A stretch of DNA of 64,000 bases from Lactuca virosa (Eukaryota; Streptophyta; Magnoliopsida; Asterales; Asteraceae), in assembly GCA_928212115.1 (NCBI GenBank), contig CAKMRJ010000001.1, forward strand, positions 367,170,795 through 367,234,794, in the 5' to 3' direction. A model generated the notes under the pieces. The model saw only the letters and a program-made list of their open reading frames with translations, searched no databases and had not been told where the DNA came from. The position numbers and the translations under genes are program-made. Position 1 is the first letter of the stretch. Every line of letters starts with the position of its first letter. Below are positions 55,075 to 63,138 of the stretch, in pieces.

Positions 55075-56104
55075 CTTGATTGGTTTCTATTGTATTGATG
55101 CCTTGTTATTTGTTCAAGCTTCAAAATCGATTTTTTGGCTCCCTGACTGATGAACTCGGCGAGTTCCAATGTGGACTCGGCGAGTTGCTCCAACTCGGCG
55201 AGTCCATAGAGGAACTCGGCGAGTTCGAGCGTCAGTAAGAGCAGATTTCGGGATTTCTTGCTATTTTGCTTGAGGATACTTGCCTTAATTGTTTGGGTCT
55301 TTAATATTCGAATTTTATCTTATATTTGAGAATATCCTTGATTAAACAAAGAAATAATTACCATTGATTAGATAATAACTTCCTTATATGATTAAAGATT
55401 AATTATTTGTATTAATTGGGTAACTTATCTTGCAAGAAATTGAAATTAGGTCAAATTTAGATAATCATTAAATTAATTGTTTAATTTAAATTATTTGCTA
55501 TTTGATCCTTGTGTTTTTGAAATGTTTCAAATACTTGCCCTCAAGTTTTGGAATTTAAATTTTGATTAAAAGGTTTGATTTGAAATATTTAAATTCTAAA
55601 CCCTAATGTTTTGAAATGTTTCAAAACTTGCCCTCAAGTTTTGGAATTTAAAAGTTGATTAAAAGTTTATTTAGAAATGTTAGATTCTAAAACCCTAGTA
55701 TTGTTTTGAAAAGTTCAAATCACACCCTTATGGTTTTATTAATTAATTAAGTGTATAATTAAAAGAGAGATTAATAAATCCATAGTGATATGGTTTACAT
55801 TTAATTAAATAAAAGTATGTTTTATTAAATTAGACCACCTAGTATTTTAAAGTGTAAATACACCCTACTACTATATATAACATTAAAGTCTAGTATTATA
55901 TATATGTATGAGTAAACAGTCAGTCTTACCGTTAGTAGGCCTCATTCACGAAGCTAGTCTATAAGGGGGTGTTTAAGAAATTGCCTATAAAATGGCGATT
56001 GAATGGGTATCCACTTTACCCCCCGCACTCTTGACTAGTGGAGGGTCGTTAGCCGAACGGGTAGGATAGGGCAAACCCTTTCCATTAAAGTATAATGAAG
56101 TATT

Positions 56105-56151
56105 AAAGTAACTAAATGTCTTTTACAAAATTTCCCAATCTTAGTTACTTT
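56105..56151 (+). other. RE12 leader hairpin IV
   Basis: AAAGTAACTAA and TTAGTTACTTT, an 11-bp perfect stem; identical arms are found in RE6. Confidence 0.75.
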
Positions 56152-56209
56152 AGGCAAAAGTGAATTGATGCAATTCCATGAAATTACACTTTGTGCCCTT
56201 GCGAAGACG

Positions 56210-56243
56210 TTAGTGGAGCGTGTGTGGCTAACCGGCACACTAA
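56210..56243 (+). other. RE12 leader hairpin III
   Basis: TTAGTG and CACTAA around a loop with GAGCGTGTGTGGCTAACCGG. Confidence 0.7.
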
Positions 56244-56290
56244 ATGGTACTAAGCAAAGGTAGCAAAGGGTGACTCATTGTTTGTCATAG

Positions 56291-56325
56291 TTCGGTGGAG
56301 CGTGTGTGGTTACCGGCACATCGAA
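56291..56325 (+). other. RE12 leader hairpin III'
   Basis: TTCGGTG and CATCGAA pair (one G-T pair) around GAGCGTGTGTGGTTACCGG. The equivalent arms are ATCAATG/CATTGAT in RE11 and TTAATG/CATTAA in RE6. Confidence 0.72.
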
Positions 56326-56380
56326 TAGGTGACTGTAACATTGGGGGCACCATGTAAGTTTGCATGGTTATTCACACCCT

Positions 56381-56411
56381 GTTTGTGATCCTCGGCATCC
56401 CAGTCACAAAT
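56381..56411 (+). other. RE12 leader hairpin II
   Basis: GTTTGTGA and TCACAAAT close the 15-nt loop TCCTCGGCATCCCAG. Confidence 0.75.
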
Positions 56412-56560
56412 CGAGGGGCATATCGAGATTTAAACATGCCATTGAAATGTTCAATGAATCTCAAAAGATCTAGGAATTTTCAATAGATTTAAAACTTAAA
56501 TTTCTTTTTCGTTTTTCATGGTGGAAATTAGTGAATCGTCATTCACTTACCTTCAAATGT

Positions 56561-56601
56561 TCTGCAATTTGGGTTACGGCATCCCTCTCCCAAGTTGTAG
56601 A
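56561..56601 (+). other. RE12 leader hairpin I
   Basis: TCTGCAATTTGGG and CCCAAGTTGTAGA form a 13-bp stem with two G-T pairs around the 15-nt loop TTACGGCATCCCTCT. Confidence 0.8.
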
Positions 56602-56695
56602 GTATTGTGTTGGGTCCTAGCCTTAATATCTCATTTGGGTGATTTATTAAGGACTCAATCAATCAACTAACTTGAATTTTTCTCCCGTTTTGTAG

Positions 56696-57338
56696 ATGTC
56701 AAAGTATGACAACTATGGATAGAGGAACACGAGATCATGCTTCACTTCCTCCATCCTCCTCCTCCTATTGTTCTCCCTAACCCACAAGTTCAAAAGGTTG
56801 AAAAGTTCAAACTCACTCAAGCCCTTTTGGCAAGTAAACATGAAGAAGGAAAGTCAGTGTGTGCACACGTCCTAGAGATGAAGTCGCACATTGATAGTTA
56901 AGAATGTTGGGGTCTGTTGTCTGTGAGGAGCTGGCTGTTGACTGGGTTCTTCAGTCACTTCCTGACTCATATAGTGAGTTCGTAAGAGAGTACTATATGA
57001 TGAACCACGACGTAACCCTCATCGATCTCACCTATATGCTTATTGCTGCTGAATCAGCAATGATTTGGCGCACTGGAAAAGCAAAGTTGATTGGTGGATC
57101 TGCCTTCCAGACCTCTATGGATATAGACAATGGCAACGAAAGGCATGCCATGATCGAAAAGTTTGATCATAAGAGAAAGGCAAAGTCAGAAGTAGTTCCG
57201 TGTGTTGTTCCAAAAGAGTCAATTTGCTTTTATTGCCAAGAGAAGGGGCATTGGAGACGAAGCTGCCCTATTTACCTAAGAGATCTAAGAGATGGGAGAG
57301 TCAAAACGTATGGCTCTACTTTAGGTAAAATCCATTAA
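56696..57338 (+). pseudogene. gag: RE12 gag remnant
   Basis: The ATG at 56696 is followed by a stop after eight codons (MSKYDNYG). Later gag blocks are readable: LTQALLASKHEEGKSVCAHV (about 56815-56880), a one-base shift at about 56900, then an open frame to 57338 with LQSLPDSYSEFVREYYMMNH, LTYMLIAAESAM and the knuckle CFYCQEKGHWRRSCP. The N-terminal half of the capsid domain is missing. This gag subtype (YSEFVREYYMMNHD) differs clearly from RE11 (YNQVRMTYHMNKEE) at the same place, although both share the knuckle. Confidence 0.82.
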
Positions 57339-58984
57339 CTAACTCTTTTAAGTTCCTATTCTAGATTCTTAATACATAATGTGATAAGATTACATTTCGA
57401 TGTCTTGTAGGATCGAAGAAAAGAGAGGAATCTTAAGGGAAGAAGTGAGCGGAATCTAATCGTGAAGAAATGGATTTCGATCGCATTACTTGAAGATTAG
57501 AATCTTAAGCTACTACTTGGAGTTAGAATAGATTGCTTAGGAATATTTAACAACATAGTTTTTCAGTTGAATTGCATTGTAAGGACAAATTTTTCCGCAA
57601 TAATATAAATTTTGATTTTATATTATTTATTTATCCTTGCAATGGCGTGTATAAAAAAAATTGATGTAAGTTTCTATTATTAGCAATAATGGATTTGATT
57701 CTTAATTATGTTATTTGTGGAAAGGTCAAGAATTTACCAAATAGGGAAAGTTTCTCATCGCCCAAGTTTCAATTGGACAGAAACTTGGAATCATACAACT
57801 TGGTTGCATGATGAATGAGAAATTTCATATTTGGAAATTAGACTAATTCATTGACAAAGTGTCAAGTGAAGGACTAGGAGATCGAGTACACAAGGTTGTG
57901 TGTTGATCAAGTCCACCACAAGAGTAACAAAGATATTCGTCATGATTTACTAAGGTTAAGTAAATATGATTATACTTATGAGATTAAGTGTAATTCTCAA
58001 TTGATTGAAAGAGTTTCAATAAATAGCAGAACGAATAAGAAGAATCAAGTAGGCAGAAAGATAAAAGTTTCTCTATTCTAAGAAGAAGGGAGAGTACCTT
58101 TTTATTATGTTTTATGATAGGTCTTAATGATTAAGAACCATATCTCAATTGATCCTCTAAGTGAGTCTTAGTGCAATTGTATGTCTGAGAAGAGGAATCA
58201 AGAATTGAAGAAATGGTTAAATCAAGAAGTCAATCATACTTCGTTCCAAAACCAAGTCTTAGAGTTAAGATTGTGAATTGAGTGACAAGTCTTAAGAAGG
58301 TTTATAACATTCATCAAATGTGAAATTTGAAAAAGGTTTCTTATTCTTGCACAATTGGAAAGTTGTGATGTCTTGGATAAGACAAAGACCAACTAGGGCC
58401 AATTTAGTGAAGTGTTTTGTCTTGATAAAAACTACACTAACTCTTGAATATTTGTTTGTCGAGAATGTTTATTGACAAAAGAATCTTATATGTCAAGGAG
58501 TCAGTGGGAGTCTTAATGGTCTTGAAAAGTTTCAAGAACTAATCGAGAATAAACCTTATCGATCATCACTAGCACACGACTTGAGGTTTACAACCTATCG
58601 TGTTGACATTATTTTGTTTCTGTGCCATTCCAATTAAGTTAATTATGCATGTGAGTTCTATGAGTTCTCATTTGAACGCATAAAAGGCAAGCACCTTGAT
58701 CAATGAAAAGTACGTTGATATGAAAGGGTGAGCTGCTTAACTACTTGGAAGACATGGTGGGCACTCGTGTTACCATAAGGCAAGAAATCAAGATTGAGAA
58801 AGTTCAGTCCATATGAGTTTGGATTTGTCGCAAACTTTGGTTTTGACAAATTCGCATGGATAGGAACACATATACACCATTAAAATCTAAGTGTCATAAG
58901 ATTCCCTCCTTCATGAAAATGACTGTGAGGAAATGCTTTCACTAAGAGAGATTTTAAGAAGATAGTGATTGTGAAATTGTATTC

Positions 58985-59026
58985 TCGAATTCTATTATGG
59001 TTACGGCATCCCTTTCCATAATTCGA
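58985..59026 (+). other. RE12 internal type-I hairpin, first
   Basis: ATTATGG and CCATAAT form a 7-bp stem around TTACGGCATCCCTTT, extended below by TCGA/TCGA after a 5-nt bulge. Confidence 0.68.
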
Positions 59027-59472
59027 TTGTGAGATTTGGCAATTAGTCTGGATTGTTTAGACACACATATGAGCTATCTAAGGCAAAGGTGTATAAGTTT
59101 AAGAAGCTTAGATAAAGGATTATCAAAGCATTAGGTATTAGAAATATGAACTTCAGAAATTCAATAAGTATTGTTTCTGGAAGTTCAGTTGTTTTCTAAA
59201 ACATGTCAAAGCTAGTGGGAGCATAAGTGTTATGCTTATAGATAATAATCATCATGATAGTGGGAGCATAAATGTTGTTCTTGTATGATTATTAAGGCAA
59301 GTATTGCAAGTTAGCAATATTAATTATAGAAAACAAGAGTCATACTTTGCAAAGTCGTAAGGGTTGAATAGTTGTTTTGCTATAATTAAGGGAGAGAATA
59401 TTGTACTTCGTTTCAAAATCTAAAGCTTAGATTGAGAAATTTTAATAAATTTAGTCAAAGGATACATAGTAT

Positions 59473-59530
59473 GTTCTTAAATTTCGATTATGATTACGGC
59501 ATCCATCTTCATAGTTCGAATTGTAAGAAC
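59473..59530 (+). other. RE12 internal type-I hairpin, second
   Basis: GTTCTTA...TTCGA.TTATGA pairs with TCATAG.TCGAA...TAAGAAC, an interrupted stem of about 18 bp around TTACGGCATCCATCT. Confidence 0.68.
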
Positions 59531-60779
59531 GAGACACATAAATATTATGGCAGAAGATGGATAAAGCATCATATCTTTATGTAAGACATTATGCATCGTG
59601 TTCCATACGCTTCGGGTATAGGATCGATTGCAAGTGCTATAATATTTGACCATTCTAAAATTTTCAAAATGTCTAGCGCATTTAGAGGGAAAAAGGACTA
59701 GAATCGGTTTTGACTAAAATAATTAAACAACTATCAAAGGACGATCCAAAGCTCGCTGAGGATTGGTCGCTTGTGAGTAGTTGGAAGTATGGTATTGGAT
59801 GACATTATTATGAATAGATAAGATTCTATTAAGAATGAATTGTCATATGCCAAATATGGAAATGTTTCCATATTGGGAGTTAGATATTAAGAATCTATGT
59901 CTAGATTAGAAACTTTTATGCAAGAAGGATGTTCAAAGGAATGTACTTTGAGTGAGAGACATCATATCTATAGAATTGTTTCTGATAGAGATTGGCCGAG
60001 TCTTGATGATTTTGAGCTGTGACTTTACGAAAGAATCATTGCATAAAATGTTAGAATCTAGCATAAGTAACAAGAATTTGATATTCTTATACTTGTGATA
60101 AGGATTGGGAGTTGTGAAATGAATATGATTGGAAATGTGTTCATTTAATCTATTTCACAAAGAAAGGACCATAGGTAAAGATTGTGTGCATGCTGAGAGC
60201 ATGGGACAAGTGTAGTAATAATTCAAGTAAGAAGTTGATTACCTGAAATAACAAATAATGAGTAATCAATATGGTGATTAAATAAAAGTTGTTATTTATA
60301 CCCAGAGTTTGGGGCCATATGGGATTAGTATTATTCTTGTGTTTCACTTTGCATGTTTTGACTTCCTGAATAATTAAATTATTTCAGAATAATCAAATTA
60401 TTCGAAAGGTCCACAGTCGTTCATATGTTGGAAGTAGGTATGAATGAAGACTGTCATGAATTGGTTTGTAGATTGTCTAAAGTATATTAGACATAAGCAA
60501 ATGTTTGCTGCAACGTTCATGAGTGCTTATGAATATGATTTGAGCATTGGATTAAACCCACGCTCACTTGGATCACTTCATGGATTTTATCACGAGTGAC
60601 TGGTGAGACGATAATATCTTATATTCTTGAAACTGATATGTGTGAGTTGTATCTTGTGAGTCGGTTACACATTGATAATATGTAAACGCACCAGTAACTT
60701 GGTGTCATAAAACATATTGTTGTGTGTGATTCGGTAAGTGAGTGCAAGCAAGCATTAAATCAAAGTTTATCCGTTCCTT

Positions 60780-61120
60780 TTATCCAAAGTAGGATGAAAG
60801 CGATATCTGTGGGCCCCTCGATGATTTAGTGATGACAACTAAGCGCTTGGCCAAGCCGGGACTAATTTGATGTGTTCAATTGTAGTCTGTTGTCAGTCGT
60901 CATAAATCGGAAATCGGGAAACAACACATAGACAGAGAGAATGATTTAAATCCATGTCTCAGTCTATACGATATCTAGAATGGAGGAATATATGATCCCT
61001 TATCTAAAGGACACGCTTCTGATAGGATCAGAGTTGACAGCGGTTTTTGAAAGCTACGATTGCAGATCAGGATCTGAAGTCATACGCAGAATGGTTATTA
61101 GACTTATCCAAGTGGGAGAC
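60780..61120 (+). other. RE12 3' noncoding end and polypurine tract
   Basis: It matches 1-349 of RE1, including GCGATATCTGTGGGCCC, GAAATCGGGAAACAACA and the final AAGTGGGAGAC (61110-61120) before the LTR. Confidence 0.82.
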
Positions 61121-61923
61121 TGTTGGATTAGTGTCTAAGTCCATAACTATTTTGGTATGTACTTGACCCGATGGTGCATGGTCCTTTTGGGTTGCCTTCA
61201 CCAAAGCAACTTGATAGGATGAATTATGGAGAGAAAGGATTAATTATGATTTATTAATATATTATGAGAATAATATATTAAAGGAGAAATCATATTGTTT
61301 AATTAATATTAGTCAAGAATTAATTGATAATTAATTTTGTGGCTAAAAGAGATTAATTAAACTTAAGGGACTGGAAACTGTAATTATAAGATAATTGCAT
61401 TTGGGCTATGGATCACCTTGGAATAATAGGTTGGACGAATTCTATGGGGAAACCCATTAGAAATCGCCCAAGGGATATTCTAAAAGGGTCCATGGGCTGC
61501 TTAGGGCTTAAGCAGTCAGATTAGGGTTTCCTAGTTGAAAACCTTAATAGCCTACATGTATATATAGTACCCTTAAGCCCCAAAAACGGGGCTAAGAGTT
61601 CCACTAGGGTTTCCACACGTTTTGGGCAGCCTCCTCTTTCCTTATTCTTCATCCTCTTGCTCTTGGTGTTTGTGAGCCATTAGAGGAGTGACACTTTTGA
61701 CTCTAAGCTTTCTAAAGCCATTACAAGGAGGATTTAAGATTGTTATTGCTACAATAACAATTAAGGTATGATATAAACCCTAATTCACATGTTAATATTG
61801 ATTATCACATGCTAGATCTAGGGTTTATAGTCTTGGATGAATGCATGTATAATAGAGAAACCTAGATCCAAGCATTAGGGTTTGCATAAGCACATAGGAT
61901 GTTCTTATGGCCTAAACCCATCA
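61121..61923 (+). repeat. RE12 3' LTR
   Basis: TGTTGGATTAGTGTCTAAG to CCCATCA, 803 bp; the partner of 54269-55061. After it the RE11 leader resumes. Confidence 0.92.
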
Positions 61924-61950
61924 AAAGGGTGGCTCGATGTTTTATCATAG

Positions 61951-61986
61951 ATCAATGGAGCGTGCGTGGATAACCAACACATTGAT
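61951..61986 (+). other. RE11 leader hairpin III'
   Basis: ATCAATG and CATTGAT are perfect arms around GAGCGTGCGTGGATAACCA. Confidence 0.72.
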
Positions 61987-62043
61987 TAGGTGGTGAAGAC
62001 ATTGAGTGCACCATGTTGATTCGCATGGTTATTCACAAACTTG

Positions 62044-62072
62044 TTTGCGATCCTCGGCATCCCAGTCGCAAA
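62044..62072 (+). other. RE11 leader hairpin II
   Basis: TTTGCGA and TCGCAAA close the loop TCCTCGGCATCCCAG. Compared with RE12 (TTTGTGA/TCACAAA) one T-A pair is replaced by C-G. Confidence 0.78.
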
Positions 62073-62219
62073 TTTGAAGTGCATATCGAGATTTAAACAT
62101 GTCATTGAATTGTTCAATGAATCTCAAAAGAAATCTAGGATTTTTCAAACACATCTAAAACTTAATTTCCTTTCGTTTTTATGGTGAAAATTAGTGAATC
62201 GTCATTCACTTACCTTCAG

Positions 62220-62267
62220 ATTATTTACTTTTAGATTACGGCATCCCTTTTCTAAGTTGTAAATAAT
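62220..62267 (+). other. RE11 leader hairpin I
   Basis: ATTATTTAC and GTAAATAAT (9 bp), an internal loop, then TTAGA/TCTAA, around the loop TTACGGCATCCCTTT. Confidence 0.78.
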
Positions 62268-62352
62268 GTTGTTGGATCCTAGCCCTAATTTCTCATTTGG
62301 GTGTTTAATTGGGGATTCATTTCTAATCAAACTTTGTTCCTTTCTATTCCAG

Positions 62353-63138
62353 ATGTCTAACGCAAACGCAAACAACAACACTTCTGGGTCATTCTCGTTG
62401 ATGAACCTGTGTCAAAAGGTGACATTTGATGGCTCGAACTTCAATGAGTGGATGAGATACATTCGCATGATAACTCGCTACGAGGACAAAGAATATGTCC
62501 TCGACGAGAAGCTAGAGAAGATTAACCCAGAAGAAGCTACTCCTGAAGAGCTGGCTGCCTCTGAGGCCCACGAGCGTGATGCAACGAAAGTTCATTGCAT
62601 CATGTTGGCCACCATGAACCTCGAACTCCAGAAGTCCTATGAGGACATGTATCCATATGAAATGCATCAAGATTTGCTGGACAGGTACCACCAGAGCACG
62701 AGGCAAGAGCGCTATGAGATCATCACCAACATGATCACCGCTAAGATGGGAAGTGGAGAATCCCTAACATCTCATTTGCAAAGAATGCAAAGGTATGTTG
62801 ATCGTATTCTCAAACTTAATGTTAAGTTTGATGAGGATTTGGCTATCGACATCATCCTCCACTCCTTGCCTCCTTGCTACAACCAAGTCAGGATGACCTA
62901 CCACATGAACAAGGAAGAGGTCACCCTGAGTAAACTCCAAGGGCTCCTGAGGACAGCTGAGAGCAACCTCAAGGACAAATCTGTTGCATCATCCTCTACT
63001 ATAGTTGCTCCTATGTTGGCAATCGGCCAAGGAAAGGGTAAGAAGAGGAAGGCTCCTTCCAAGAGCCACCATAAGGGTAAGACCAAGATGGTTCCTCTTC
63101 TAGTGGGACCAAAGCAGGTTCTGTTAACCCTCTTCTGA
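62353..63138 (+). CDS. gag: RE11 gag, N-terminal and capsid part
   Basis: The start MSNANANNNTSGSFSLMNLC is chosen because it matches the RE6 gag start and follows the leader; an in-frame ATG at 62266 lies inside hairpin I and is unlikely to be used. Capsid blocks include VTFDGSNFNEWMRYIRMITR, EDKEYVLDEKLEKINPEEAT, ITAKMGSGESLTSHLQRMQR and LPPCYNQVRMTYHMNKEEVT. A Lys-rich stretch GQGKGKKRKAPSKSHHKGK follows. The last roughly 20 codons are out of register, because one base appears to be missing near 63078, so the annotated stop is not the family's normal end. Confidence 0.9.
   Translation: MSNANANNNTSGSFSLMNLCQKVTFDGSNFNEWMRYIRMITRYEDKEYVLDEKLEKINPEEATPEELAASEAHERDATKVHCIMLATMNLELQKSYEDMYPYEMHQDLLDRYHQSTRQERYEIITNMITAKMGSGESLTSHLQRMQRYVDRILKLNVKFDEDLAIDIILHSLPPCYNQVRMTYHMNKEEVTLSKLQGLLRTAESNLKDKSVASSSTIVAPMLAIGQGKGKKRKAPSKSHHKGKTKMVPLLVGPKQVLLTLF

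Larger units (their letters stand above)
55075..56695 (+). other. RE12 5' leader
   Basis: About 1.6 kb, noncoding. Four ACTCGGCGAGT motifs lie at 55153-55225. TCAAGTTTTGGAATTTAAA segments are repeated near 55540 and 55632. From 55930 the conserved blocks and the hairpin series V, IV, III, III', II and I follow, ending 94 nt before the gag ATG. Confidence 0.7.
57339..60779 (+). other. RE12 long noncoding internal region
   Basis: About 3.4 kb without a supported ORF. A faint pol trace is present near 59589-59632, where HRVPYASGIGSI resembles the SRVPYASAIGSI block between RT and RNase H in RE3 and RE6. Two more type-I hairpins occur at 58985-59026 and 59473-59530. Repeated GTGGGAGCATAA phrases are at 59215-59270. 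The region is probably decayed or replaced pol. Confidence 0.6.
54269..61923 (+). mobile_element. RE12: non-autonomous Copia relative inside the RE11 leader
   Basis: Two LTRs of 793 and 803 bp, exact primer site, structured leader, a broken gag and a 3-kb region with no open pol, then polypurine tract. Flanks are CAAGG (54264-54268) and AAAGG (61924-61928), a 5-bp duplication with one change. Its leader matches RE11 and RE6, but its gag is of a different subtype. Confidence 0.9.
61924..62352 (+). other. RE11 5' leader, second part
   Basis: This continues the RE11 leader after RE12, with hairpins III' (61951-61986), II (62044-62072) and I (62220-62267), and ends at the gag ATG (62353). Spacing III'-II is 57 nt, II-I 147 nt and I-ATG 85 nt. 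Confidence 0.78.

Noticed and set aside
57896..58081. 61-codon ORF in the RE12 interior
   Set aside because: Short, with no recognised domain, in a region with scattered stops; only the RVPYASGIGSI trace elsewhere in this interior resembles pol.
62266..62352. Upstream in-frame ATG as the RE11 gag start
   Set aside because: It falls at the base of hairpin I, and the related gag of RE6 starts at the equivalent of 62353; the extension has no counterpart there.
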